64,000 nt of DNA, from positions 12,116,316 to 12,180,315 of the forward strand of contig CM052362.1 in assembly GCA_028551475.1 (NCBI GenBank), in the 5' to 3' direction. Positions 1-13,249 of the stretch are shown here, piece by piece. The stretch comes from Casuarina equisetifolia. Taxonomy: Eukaryota > Streptophyta > Magnoliopsida > Fagales > Casuarinaceae. The translations under genes and the position numbers were made by a program. The stretch's first letter is position 1. Each line of letters starts with the position of its first letter. The notes beneath the pieces were generated by a model. That model was given only the letters and a program-made list of their open reading frames with translations, did not search any database and had not been told where the DNA came from.

Positions 1-3000
1 TTTCAAATTTGCAATTCAAAAGTTTTTCTCCAAAGGTTGGCATTTCAAGCACAAAATTTCTACGGATTGATATCATACAAAATATATATTCTAAAATTCA
101 ATGGTAAGCTAAACCTTAATCAATCCCCTGCTAACTCAATAATAAGTTAAACTTTTGCTCTTTGTTTAACATCAAGTGTGTAAGTTTGGGTGTGTGTATA
201 TAAAAGTAAAAATAAAACCTTTTGATTATCTTAAACAGACCATCGCTAATAACCCATTCCACAACTCAGGTTATTTTTGTTTTTCCTTTACACAACTCAG
301 GTTATTGAAGCGCTCATACCTACCCAATGGGAACCAAAGCTACATTGAAGTACACGATTTTTCTAAACCTTTGACCATCCCTTCTGAAATACTAGCAAAG
401 TCTGTTTTGAGTCTTTCGTACTGAAAAACAGCCTCCATAAATATTCCTGCTTCTTTTTTAAAACCGAAATTACACCTAATTTTCCTAATTGGTTCAATCA
501 ATTGGTGGAACTGGTACGGAAGAACAAATCCTTATTCCTCAAGCTCTAGATACCAAACTTTCATGGAAAAAAGAAAAATCCAATACTAGGGAAGAAAAGA
601 AAAAGATTATTAAGATGCCTTGGCTAATACGGAATTAATGCAGCTTAGGACCAAAAAAATCTTTAGTTCAAGACACTGAAACCCTCCCCCCCTCCAAAAA
701 AAAAAAAAAATTCCTACTATTGTTTCAATTCTTCCAAATTCAATATTCCATGAGTCTCAGCATTGAGTTATGCCTATAATTACGATTCCCAAATGAAGAC
801 TTCCCCTTTAAATGGCAAGCTAAAAGCAAAATGAAAACAAGGCTTCTATCCAAATTGATTAGGCTCCCAAGCTCAATGTTTTAAAATGGTTCAAAGACAA
901 TCCATTATTCACGACCATCGAACCATCAAGATTATAGTTTTTAAACAAAAACCAAAAGCTTGTACTCTATTTACCAGACCAAAACGAAAGAAATATGCAA
1001 GTGGATCATGTAGCAATCCTTCAAAACTTTCATTCTACCCTAGAACAATTTAAACAAGAAAGTTGTGAAAATTTTGATGTTCTTGCTCTGGCATCTTTTC
1101 TCCAATTAAAAGAGAGTGGTCCAAAAGTAGTCAATAAAACAGAAATTGTGCTACATCCACGACATTGGCGCCACTTCCCAAACGTTATTGCAATGAAGTG
1201 TTGGTGACTGAAGGCTCCTCGTCTGGCACTCCCACTCTGCGGGATACTTCATGGGAGGCGCTCCAGTTTTAGCACGCTTTGTTTTTAACTCCCTCTGAGC
1301 CTAAACTGCAGAAAGCTTCACTTAACCAGCACTGAACTCCTCCCCCACGGCTCGACAGGACTTTATCTAGTTACCATAGTCCTTTGTCTTTACCTGTTTG
1401 TCTGATATTGTCTGTTCATCATCGGGTATGTATGATGCTGGTCGGTCTCGTCTTCCTTCTTTCGAGATTTTGATGGGGGCATTTTTGTGAGGAATGACAG
1501 AAGATTTTCTCATGAAGAAAAGGGTAGAGCTTAAATGAGAATACTGAAATCAAAACTGTATTCTAAAACTAAAATTAACAACTAAGACTACATATCCTCA
1601 TAGGGATCATATCAAAAAGAGAAGAAACTTTAATGGGCTTGACTGACCCTACTTAACTAATTTTGGGCTAAACACATAAGCCCATACCCTTAACAATGTA
1701 TCTATGTCTTTAACATTGCACTTAATAGTTCTTATTGTGATGTTAGCTATTGCCTTTAATCCCTTGCGTTAGGTTTTTATGTGGTCGGCGGATTTGCTGA
1801 TTTGTACTTAAGAGATTTTGTTAAAAAGAATCCTAACAAAGAAAATTTTTTAAATAAGGGGAAGAAAAAATAATTTAGGGTTTCTTCCTATTAAAAAGAA
1901 TCTCTTTACCTTCTCCCTTCTCTCCTCATTCTCATTAAAAAGTACAAAATCTTAGATTCAGCACTCAAATGGTAAACTCGTATCTGGTTTATCATTTCCT
2001 AAATATCATTTGGATTCTAGGCCTCTAGTATATGATTTTTTCAAAAGAAGTCTACTGTTTGTTATCATATCTTGTTTTTATAGACCTTTTTTTTTTTAAA
2101 CTTCCTACAAACGCATCTCAGAATGAGTCGAAATCCTTATATAAGAAAATGGTTCACCACATTCTATATACAACTGCAAAATGAATGTATGAGCCAGACA
2201 ATCCCTCTCTAGTGCTTCTTACTTGTTTATAGTCTTCCACATGAAAGATTATTTTGAAATCAACATGACAAAAACAAATGTCACTATCTAGCTTGTCCCC
2301 CACATTGAAAAGTGGGCAGGCTCAATGTAATCATAAGTCAAATCCTCCCTTTGTATTCAAATATCCTCGTTTTAAAGATCAAAATGTTGGGTTATTAATG
2401 CAAGATTTTTAAGATTTCAAATAAGTTTATGAAATATAATATGCTTAGCTTATTTTCATGACAAACTAAGTATGCAGAGTCTATTTCAAACATGAGGCCA
2501 ATGAAGCTGTTTGAGTAAGAGGCTTGAGCTGGGTGACAGTCATTCATTGGACGAATAGGTTATTAGGTGCCACGGTGGACAGCCTGATTTGCAGCAGCCC
2601 CTTAGGTGGTTGGAGAAAACATCCCATGATGTAAAGAGACGTACCTTTTCATATGAGTTGCAACTTTGTGAAGGAAGTGATGGGGTGCTGCCCGAAACAC
2701 AGGTCGCAAACGTGTTCTCCGAAACACAGATCAAAAACGTGTTCTTGTTTTGTGTATGAGTTGCCCCGCTTGTCTCGTTTTCTTTTGAACTTTTATTCTT
2801 TGTTGTTGGGAATGGCTAGCTGTGTCCAGCTTTTTAGTCCGTTTATTCAATATAAAGAACAGTTCCCACAATTCTACAAATTCACATGATAAAATGTTGA
2901 TGCGGATCTACAAATTTAAGCAATGACTCTTTATTTTACATAAGAAGGGAGTAGCGTAATTGAGCAGCTCATAAATAAACTAATCCCACATACAGTTTTG

Positions 3001-4330
3001 GAATGACAATCAATAAAGTTGGACAAAGAGGTTCGGGTTGGGAAAGAAAAGTGGAAGGCTAGCATTGGTTCTAACTGGAGTCCGAAATGGTGATGCTTAA
3101 GTTGGTGATACTGATTGAACAATTGGAAGCTCTATCTATGATCAAGGGAAGGGTTCAAGAATTTTTGGGCTTCGAATGAACTCTTTTGGTAGGAAAGAGG
3201 GGAACAAAGAGCCCATGCTAGTAATTGAGTTTGGCAAAAGAGAGAAGTGAAGAGTCATGGAATAAAAATGTTAAGGGCAAAACCCAAGTTGAGCATGTCC
3301 CGTTCGCCGATTTCCTCAATCCAATCCTAACTCGAAGTTACCATCTCATGTGATTGATTGATAAAAGAATGAAAAATTGCGTAAAACCCTCACTTGTTTG
3401 GATTGAAACCTTCCAATTCGCCAATTTAAGCTGGACCTAATTAGCGCCCCCAACCATTCAAATAGATCAATGAAATGAACACCATGACAACAAATTTTAC
3501 AAATTTTAGTTGGTAACGAATGTGCATATTGTTGATCATTTAAACTCTCTTGCCACAATCATTTGGAACAGTTTTAGAAAGGATTAGTTGGGTCTAAATA
3601 ATTACAAGCTTCTATAAACTGAAACCTATATACAGCCTTTTGTAATTTTTTTTTCTTGCTCTAGATATTGTTTACTAGTGTTAATTTCTTGGATTGTACT
3701 TCTCACATTATGGTAAGTCTATTTAATAAGGGTATTGTTATAACATATAATTATTATGCCCAGTCTTATTATTATTAATAAAACAAAAGGTTGGTAATGA
3801 TGCACGAAACTATATGAAGACTCCAGGCAGTTGCATAAGAAATGGAATCGTCCTTAAATTTCATGAACACCAATCGCCTCAATTTCCAAAACCAATATGG
3901 TACCTCAGTGCCTTACAGTGAGGGTCTTCCTCCACATTGTCTGGACGTGGTTCTAAATGATTTTATAAGGTCGATTTAACATGAATCGCTGGACATATGT
4001 GCAACTATCTTGTCCATTTTGGCAAAGCCAAAATTCATGTCCCTCTATTTAAGACGTTTATAACAGCATTTTGGGCGGTGTTGTTGTCTATGTTGAAGTG
4101 CCTAGAGACTTCAGCTACTCTTAAGAGATGAAGAGAAAGGGACAGGGAAAATAGGAAGCGATAAGTCCACCAATATCTTATACGAAGACCCCTATGCATG
4201 AGTAGAAAACCTGAGAATATCGGGATTGAGGCAAACAAGACCAAATAAGAATGATAAAAGCAAAGAAATTTCCAGTTTGAAACAGTACAAGGAACACAAG
4301 CCAAAACTCTGAAAAGAGACAATTGTTGAG
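1..4330. other. No gene recognised
   Basis: Only short open frames occur here. None has a family motif, a plausible exon structure or a convincing start, so I assign no gene. The stretch holds homopolymer runs near 685-710 and a short direct repeat around 2690-2750 in which an aaacacag...aaacgtgttct unit occurs twice. The last few hundred bases are probably the 3' UTR and downstream flank of the iron transporter gene that ends at 4348. Confidence 0.5.
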
Positions 4331-4347
4331 AATGTAATACAAGAAGG

Positions 4348-6223
4348 TTATGATTGGATGGCTTTTGCCATGCCATAAGCAGCTGCGGATGCAATGGCTC
4401 CAATGAGAGCAGTTTGCAAGGCACTGGTTATGGGCTTATTACCCGTGAAGTAACCCTTAGCATAGCCGAAGATTAGCAGTGCCACTAAAGTTACGACAAC
4501 AGAAGCCATCACAGCATGTGTTACATTTGGAATGAACATGTAGGGAATTAGGGGTACCAACCCCCCCAAAACGTAAGCAATGGCGATTGTGAGTGCACTC
4601 TGCAGTGCTCTCCTCGGATCAGGTTTCTCCAATCCAAGTTCAAACCTGCATCAACAGAAGGGTCTCCGTAGTTATTTTATTGTCAGCGCATCACTCTCCA
4701 CTACCACTCAAATACACTTTAGAAAAAAGCATATTCACAGCAAAACTAGGTATGAAAAGAAAACAATAGTCTAATGGAACATTCACCAATGATTTCTACT
4801 CCTATTTATAGATTTCTCATAGACAATCGGATAATTGTTAGAGAGCCTCAGTCTAAGAAAAAAGGTGCTAAGGGCCGTTTGGCATTTATTGCAATAAAAA
4901 CAAGGGAAACCATGGGTGGAAGTTGGAATCGTTAGGCCCAACTGGCCATCATATAGGCATGACAACGCCCGGGATCTGGACCACATGTCCACTTTTCAAA
5001 AGCAAAAGTAAGTGTTTTTATATACGTGCTCTCTATGTGGAATCCGTCTTTTCAATCTGGCCTACTTTTTGGAATTATCATACCCACTTGCGAGAAAAGA
5101 ATGCCTTTTGGCTCTTGAAGGAAAGACAACGTAAATAAAAATCAAACTGTTTTCATAAAACGGAAATAGTTGTAAGAGTTGGGATCTTCTTCCATGGAAG
5201 TTTTCTAATTCCTACTGAATTTCTCTGTTTCCAGTAATAGCACAAAGAAGAAAAGATAAACTTACTTCATCATGAAATCAACCCACGCCTGGGGCCTCTT
5301 CCTAAGAGCGTTCACAACAGGCTCATATTCATGGGGTTCTATCCCATACTGCGCCAATATCTCCGCTACCTCCGCCGCCTCTGCAATATAGAATTAATGG
5401 TCCCATCACGTATCATAGCAGTACAACTTTGCTTTCAGAGCGATTCTTCACACTAAGATTCAAAACTAGCGCTTCGAGCTGAAGTTGTAGAAGAAATGAA
5501 AAACTGGTAGTTTTAAACAGAGAGTTGGGACCTGTGTCGGGAACCGCAACGACTTCTTCCTCCTCTCTCTTCAGTTCTCTCTTGTAGTGATCGGCTTCAC
5601 TTTTGGCTGCAAGATATCTACACAAATCCCATTGTACCCAAGAGAATCGTAAATCGGATATAACATTCAGGTAAACACATTTAATATATAACTTGAATAA
5701 AATTATAACGGAAGAATGCAAAACTCATCGTCAAATTCTGCTCGAACCAGTTCCGGTTATCAAAAGTTTCTGTACAGATCTCTTCTCATTTTCAAGTTTC
5801 GTTTTTCTGGTCTATTCAACTCGTAAAGCGTCAAACTAAAGAACATTCTGCTCTAAGTTTTCTGACTTTTCTTTTCCTACGTTTTCTCCGTCACCAGGCA
5901 GCCAAACAAAAAACAATGTCAAACAAATTCTCCGAAGAGTATTTTTTAAGATTTATATATATAAAAATCGAAAGATACCCGCCGAGTCCCATGGAAATGG
6001 CGCCGGCCGCAACTTCGGCGATGCCAGCAGTAAGGACGATGGAGGACGTGGCATTTGCACCGGACAACCCAGCGGCTAGAGCGAAGGGCACCGTGAGTCC
6101 GTCCGAAACGCCGATAATGATATCGCGGACGATCTCGCCGGCCGTGAAGTGCTTCTCTTTGTGTTGATCGAGCAGGATCTGCTTTTCGGGTTCTAGGGCT
6201 CTTCCTTCCTCTATGGTGGCCAT
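4348..6223 (-). CDS. Vacuolar iron transporter, VIT1-like (copy A), four exons
   Basis: Exons on the minus strand are 6223-5979, 5617-5532, 5380-5266 and 4645-4348. They join in frame to 744 nt (247 residues), the usual VIT size of about 250. The family moves Fe(II), and often Mn, from cytosol into the vacuole by proton exchange. TM1 is seen as RDIIIGVSDGLTVPFALAAG and TM2 as the AEVAAGAISMGLGGY segment. The cytosolic metal-binding loop follows (YLAAKSEADHY, then a run of glutamates, then DFMMKFELGLEKPDP). Its Glu residues and the Met-Met pair match the known metal ligands. Three further membrane segments end in ALIGAIASAAAYGMAKAIQS. The ATG at 6223 starts MATIEEGR. Upstream in-frame sequence up to 6385 lacks family similarity and looks like leader. 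All exon borders have GT donors and AG acceptors. No damage is seen. VIT versus VIT-like is settled by the long metal-binding loop, which VTL proteins lack. Confidence 0.93.
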
Positions 6224-6726
6224 TGAAGGAAACCGTGGGAGCGATGTGCGGGTGATGAGAGAGGTGTTAACAGAGGAGAATAATTGGGAGGCAGATATCA
6301 ATGGCGGTGTCTGTATGTACGTAATTATACTGGCGTTGATGATTTTGTTTGTGTGGGTAAGATTCCTGCCACGAGATGGTTCCACGCCTTTTTTGGCCTA
6401 TTTGCTGTTCAAACGCTTCTTTATTATTCCTTTCTTCAACAAAACCAATAAAACGAGCATCTGCTAACTCATGCTTAGGAGTTGGAATTGGCGTTACAAC
6501 AAACTGAGTCCTTTATTTTATTTTATTTTATTTTTTTATCTAGAATAAAAAAAATAGTATGTTACAACTATTTTCCTTGCAGAGCCGTAACTCTCACTTC
6601 CAAAATTTGAAAACAAAAAAGCTAAGATGAAAAAGACTACGCCCATTCAATCTTTGGGAGGTGTCATTCTACTTTTGCATAAGTTACGGCGTCTTACATT
6701 CAATATATGATTCTTGGCCCTGGGGC

Positions 6727-6917
6727 TTAAATAAAAAAAGTATCATTTTATTTTTAGATTAATTTTTGAGTTAAATTAAATTTGTGTTATCTTGACCCCA
6801 ATGATGTTCGATATACAAAATAAAAATTTCATATCAAATATATAATCTATTGTAATGAAATTTAAATAAAAAAAATATTCTTTTAATTTTTAAATTAACT
6901 TTTAAGTTAAATTTTAA
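6727..6917. repeat. AT-rich direct repeat, two copies of about 56 bp
   Basis: The block at about 6727-6782 (ttaaataaaaaaagtatc...) recurs at about 6862-6917 with roughly 80% identity by eye, both ending in a 'gttaaatt' motif. Low-complexity composition means this may be chance or a remnant of a small element. No terminal inverted repeats were recognised. Confidence 0.45.
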
Positions 6918-9689
6918 ACCTTCTAATACTACCACAGCTCAGAGGCTTCTAACACAAACCCAAACCTCAACAACGATTCCACCAATTACCTAGTGTGGAA
7001 GGCCTCCCATTTGGCCATACCTTCAAGCAAGCCGACTCGCCCAAAGATTCCCACACCTTTTACGATTCACATAAACAACAAGCTTCGAGGAAAAATCTCC
7101 AGAGCCTAACCCAACATCGGAAGACCAAAATACAAAGAGATCAAACGACCTAGGATGAATTTTAAACACATTGTTTGATCTCGAGGTAAACCAACTTGCG
7201 AATCCCGCTTCTGGCACCGAAGTGTGGGAAATGCTGACAGTCACTGATTTTATTCATTCTGTTGGCCCATTGCTAATCAACTTGCTGTTAAAATTGTAAT
7301 TAGTGTGGTCACGCTCTGATTACTAGTTAGAGGCCTGTTTACTGTCGGCAGAAGTGCACTGCCTGTGCTTTTGTCTAGGGGAGATGGTGTGTGGCATGAC
7401 CTGGAATTTAGGGACCACAGACTGCTCCTTACCTTTTGTTACCATTACAGTATATGCATTGCACTAATATCTTTGCTTGTTTACATATTTAGTTTAGTAG
7501 TTACTTGAACTTTTTGAAAGTTTCTCATAGGAAAGTATTGTGCTTTTGTTCGGCATTATAGGTGGTTTCCCTAGAATTAATCAAAGTTGTCTGGTCACCT
7601 TCTCCGGTGACTTTCCTTCTCTCCAATAGGTGTTTTATCTATATAAAGGCATAAATTTAAGTGACACATTTTATCATTCATAAGCTAGATTCATGTGATT
7701 CATTACATTATCCCTATCAATCATAGACTAAGTCTTTACAATTTCTCCACCTTTGAAAGAAGAGGGGATATGAAAAATGATGATTGTCTTATCTTATAAA
7801 ATCTTAATTTGATACTATCCTTATATGTTTGAGTGTCTTTCCCTCTTAATTATTGGTTTTAAAGGACAGAGTTTGGTATTTTCTGACAAGTCTAAAGTAA
7901 GTGATAATTTAAATGTCTAATCTTCAAATGCTTAAAGTAGTTTTATACTTATCTATAAGATTTAACATCTACATGCCTATATTAAGGAGATTGGGACTTA
8001 TTATGAAAGTTAAACAATATGCTCGTGATGAAAATGCAAAAGAGTCACTCTACCTTTCAAATTCTTCTATCTACTTGTACTACATTAAACATTTTAAAAT
8101 ATTCCCCTTGGAGTAGAAACCACTTTACAATACTAATATGCATCATCATTGCCCAAGTCATCAATACCTTCATGATTGGATTCATCACTAACATGTTGAA
8201 AGTTATTGTTTGGACTTTTGCAATATTATCAAAGCAATAATTTTATTGATGAATAAATTCACATATTTATAAATAAATAAAAAGTATTTTGATTTTATAA
8301 CATTAGATGTTTTTATTTTTGCAGTTCTTCTCAAAGTAGAAATGGCTTCCTCGTGCTTACTACTTGCTGAGAATTGCCAGTCTGTTAGTGATGGCCTCTT
8401 GGGGTTTTGGTTTGGCATATTGGAGTAAGTTCCTTGCTTGTTTTAAGGCTGGTTTAATTTTGGTGTTGTTACCACGTTGTTGGAGAAAAAAATTGTATAG
8501 TACGTTTGATTTTGTCCAATACATATTGTAAAAAATTAATATCCATTTGAAACTCTTAAGCCAATAAAAGGTAGTATCTGTTTACATCTAAAGTGGTCCC
8601 TAATAAACTAGACATAAACACTCTATACCTCTCATCATGTGGATTCTAAATTTGGTCATAACTATACATGGTGCCGCATAAGCATCATGTCAAATTTGGA
8701 TGGTCCATAAGTATACTAAGAAAGAATCTAAACTATAACATTATTTTGTAAATTAATATTCATGTTAAGACTTTAAGACATTAAGAGATAATATTTTGTT
8801 TTATACATTTTGACAGATTATTCAATGAAATTCTTAGTGAGGTGGGGACATCAACACTACACCTTTTGACACACATCTTAGAGACATGTATTTAGCAATG
8901 TCTTAACCATTTTAGAGAAGCGATGCAGCATTTTATAACTTAGTGAAAATTGTGTTGGATTGGTTAAGATAGAAGGTTCAGTTTTTAACATCTCTATTAA
9001 TTCTAAAATTATGTGCTGATGCAGGACCTCAAACCCACAACTTAATAATACCGATCAAAACTACCTAATTACGACCGTCTTTTCAAAGTCTACACTGGCT
9101 CAGGGATAGTGACGTTGGATAGCTATAAACACTTCAAACTTTGACAGAAGCCGCAAGGGAGTGAATGTCACGTGTAAACTTGACTAATCTGATGATAATC
9201 CTTCGTGTTTGAATTTAACAATTTCAATCAGTCCTAAAGTTGAACATCTTAGACTTTCCTATGATAGGAGGAGAGGCCCAAATAAGCAAGAGAAAAGTCT
9301 TCAATCTCTCGAGAAAGAGAGAACGCCTTTGAGTTAAAACATTTTGAGGGAGAAAGTGTGAAAAGGATAAAATGCCTTTAAAAGAGAATGCCTCTGAAAT
9401 AAACATCTTTAAAGGAGAATATCTTAAAAGATAAGATCTCTTTGTCAGAAGGTCTATAGGTGTAACTCAAAAGTTAGCTCATGAGTTAAAAGGGACACTT
9501 CCTTCAATTAAACTTCATCATAAGGCAAGCATTATTTTATATGAGACTTTTAGCATCCACACATTGCCTTCTTGCAAAATCCTCCACTGGAGTTTCCTCC
9601 AGATTGTTCATTTGGTTGCTTTCTCGTTGCTTTGGTTGCTAACTAATTTTTGAGTTGTTCTATTCGTTGGCCTTTGACGCAGTCCTCCT

Positions 9690-9727
9690 CAATTTGTTCA
9701 ATTTGTTCAATTTGTTCAATTTGTTCA
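9690..9727. repeat. Tandem repeat, unit aatttgttc, four copies
   Basis: Four consecutive perfect 9-bp units, followed by a degenerate fifth (attttgtta). No coding or regulatory role is visible. Confidence 0.9.
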
Positions 9728-12301
9728 TTTTGTTAGTTGACGTGGTCTCCCTTGAATGGCTAATGCCATCTCCTCGTTTTTGTTGTGCACGTAACAGTGA
9801 GTGTCCACTCTAGCTAAATCATGGATAGGTTAGAAGTTTTTTGAATTGCTTGGATTTGAATAACAAGTGGGTCATTATGGAATTTTTCGTAGAGATTTCA
9901 TCCAGTTAGTGGGAAGAGTTGCTTCTTAGAGATTTCATCTCAACATCCTTGATGACACCAATAGCCACAATTTGGTGCATGTCCCCTGACCACAAAACAA
10001 CCAAAAGGAGCTTCAGTTGCAGCTTTGATTCTCAATTGATTTAATTATTTTGTTGTTTTTGGGGTTTTTTTTTTCAAAAGGTTGCTCAAATTTTTTCAGC
10101 CTGTTAGTTGGCCATTTAAATTATTTTTTGTTGTTAAGAATAAATACATACACAATAAGTTTTTTCTGTGTGGTTAACATTATTAGGAAAAGAAGAACCG
10201 TTTCTCTTTTTGGTCGCATTGTGCTGAATTTGATCAACCAGTCCAACCACCTAACCTGTAACCCGTTGTATGTCCCAAGACAGAAGAAATCAAGCCAACC
10301 CCTTCATGAAGACAACCAGCCAAGCAACAGAGGACCAAAGCCCCCTTGGGGACTGGGAGAAGAGAGTGGGACAAGCAAAGTAGGCAGCGCCAGGCGCGAA
10401 TATACGCTACAGACTGAGAAAGCACGTGACCAAAAGAGGAAAATTTTACTGGAAAGAAGGGTTTTGACATTCACAGAATCCTTCGGTGTCTCTCGTCCAT
10501 ATTCATCCGCATCAGATCTTGGGAGCAACAAGTCTGAGGCTGTCGTCTCAGCACTGCCCTTCCGCATGTGTGCCAAATGGTGTGGATGCGACAATCTGAT
10601 ACCGATGTAAAGTCACTTATCTGATGAATCTCCCTTCAGTGCTCCACTGTCAATCATCTAACTTCCTTCACGTTTACTCTTCTAGATTCATATCTCTTGT
10701 GAGAAAGAATGAAAACGAAGTAAAGGGACGCTATATATGGAAACTTGACGTTAATTGTGGAAAAGTCAGCGAACCATTTCCTTTACTTAATGAAAAGCTT
10801 GCTAGAATTTAAACCTGGCTTTGTCGACTCACTCTTAGAGTTAGGACACCATGGGGTCATTCGAGTAAATTTAAACATACCAAATTCAGTAATCATTTTT
10901 GTGTCCTTGGGAGATAAGCTGGAGTTGAATCCAAGTAGAATTAATTAGAGAGACTATACGCACAATTGGCATCATCTGTGCTGGCTAGCAACCAAGTACT
11001 CATCACTATCACAAGGATAATCCGCAGCTGCATGCAATTGAACCCGCTTAAATGAAAAGTTGAGGCTCATGCTACATGTTTGAAGGACAAAGGTAGCTTA
11101 AGGGAGGCTCTAGGGTTCTCGGTTTTATCTTCGAAACATTGGCAGAAAATAAGGATAAGGACAAATACTTCAGGGTTTTTCTTCAGGTACCAAAAATTTT
11201 TTAGCGTCAAATTTGCAGAGAAGTATATCGCAAGCAAATACAAATTCTGCACCCACTTTGTGAATTGCTTGAGTATGAAAATCCTTATTCGAGGCTGCCA
11301 AGCAGGCTAGCAATCTCAAAGATAAGATGGTTCACACTCCACTTACTGAGAGTTAACTTTGAGAAACAAATGCCAAGGCTAAGCGTAAATTTAGTCTCAC
11401 TCTCGCTCATTTAGAGTGCTTTCCAATCAGAGAAATGCGTGAGGTCACAAGACGATGCAAATACCCCCTGATAAAGCTCTTAAACAGTGGAATGCAACTG
11501 TTAGCACTATTGGCATCCGCTAGCGTCTATATTACTAGGAAAATGGGGATGAAAAATCGTTTTTTCCTTTATTATTCAGTCAAGATGATGGCCAACAATT
11601 GATAAATAGTGTTATGAAAGAATATTATGACAGACTTTATTTTGGTACATCAAAAAGGCAAGTAGCATCATCTACTTATATATAAAAACTTAACCATTTC
11701 TCATCTTAGGTTGATCTTTTTAGAATGAAACTTAAACCCGTGACAATATAACCATCCCGGTCAGAGAAAAAGGCTCAAACTTTTGGTCCTATGTCATAAG
11801 CTACCATCCTTCTTTGAATTTTGCACCATCATTTATTTGGTGCTGCAAAGAACTCCATTTAGTTCCACTGCGAAGCAGGCTAGCATTCTAACTCTGCGCA
11901 CTTTGTTTTAGTAAATGTCAGAAAGTTTCTGGACCGAGTATATTCCCTTCCTTTTGGTTCTTCAAACCACAAGCTAACACGTAACATACAAATAATGATA
12001 CCCACTTCTCTCCTGTAGTCTTTAATCTCCAAAACGAAAAGCGCAGGCATCCAATGCGACCTTCAAAAGTTCAAAGACTGTCCCATCAGTCTTCTAAATA
12101 CCCAACTCTAGGATTTAGGGTGTTTCTTGGAAGGCCGGAGGCAAGAAGAAGAAAATGCCAACTCTTAAAATATTTGGAGATAACATGGCTTACATACGAG
12201 CATGAAGCCACTGGAGCGAAAAATATATATATTTACATGTATCTTCGAATCTACTCCATATCCATGGGTTAGATCTGATAAGGTAGGTAATAACAGTCAA
12301 A

Positions 12302-12303
<2 letters not shown>

Positions 12304-12341
<38 letters not shown>
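12304..12341. repeat. (GA)n microsatellite
   Basis: About 19 uninterrupted GA dinucleotides. It is a typical plant microsatellite and likely length-polymorphic. Confidence 0.97.
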
Positions 12342-12346
<5 letters not shown>

Positions 12347-13249
12347 TAAAAGGTATAGTATGAAGCACGAGCTTTCCTTTTTGACTGATAACAGTGACGC
12401 GTGGTGGAGGAAGGTGGGTTGATATTATATTGCCAGCCCGATATTCTGACATCTGAATCGCGGAAAGTTGCCATGTCCTGAAACTGAGCTAGATTTTGAG
12501 ATCCTAGTTGCAGAATGATGCCCCCTGCTTTCACTGGGAATATCTACTACAAGTGCCGGGCTTATTAGTCTAATATCCTATCAGCTGGTTTGAAGACAGT
12601 TTTTAAGCGGAGGTTGAAGGTGTAATACAGATCAGAGGTACAGGGACTGCCATGTGAGGGTGAATGGTAACAGTGAGGATGTGAAAGATGTTATGCCTAA
12701 GGCAGTGCGTTGGACAATCGCTGAAACTTACATGTCCAAGACGAACGTTGTTGTCTGATATTGACAGGCACTCTACGTGCAAATATTTTTAGGTCCTTAA
12801 TTAAAGCAGTCTAAAGACTTTTAGGTGGTAGCTTGTCATTGGTTTCAGAATAATTAATAGCTTAATAAGAGAAGAGAAGAGCAGCTGTGTTGATTGCAGT
12901 GGACATAAAGCATTGTGTTAGTTTAAACTACCTTAAATCTTATATTTCTTATATGTTTTTAGCTTAATCTATGCGTTCTTCAATAATTAATGCTTTTGTA
13001 AATCAAACTTCTTTATTCTTCCTACTTTTACATGGTGGACTAAAGATAACGAAAGCAAGATAGGAAACATGGGCATTGATATGACAAGCAAAAAACCCAA
13101 GCAGAAATGTAATGATAGCAGCAACCATAGTATACAACGAGATTGAAACGGAAAGGGGAATGTCCAAAACAGAAGAAGATGACGAAAACGGGAAGAGATA
13201 AATATAAGAACAAGAAGGGAACTGGTTCTGACTTTCAACGTCTGTGCCT

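Larger units (their letters stand above)
6480..13230. other. Intergenic region between the two VIT genes; no gene recognised
   Basis: AT-rich spacer with many short frames. One 186-codon frame at 10050-10610 begins with TTG rather than ATG and shows no family motif. Visible structure is limited to an AT-rich direct repeat near 6.7-6.9 kb, a 9-bp tandem repeat near 9.7 kb and a GA microsatellite at 12.3 kb, each listed separately. Confidence 0.45.
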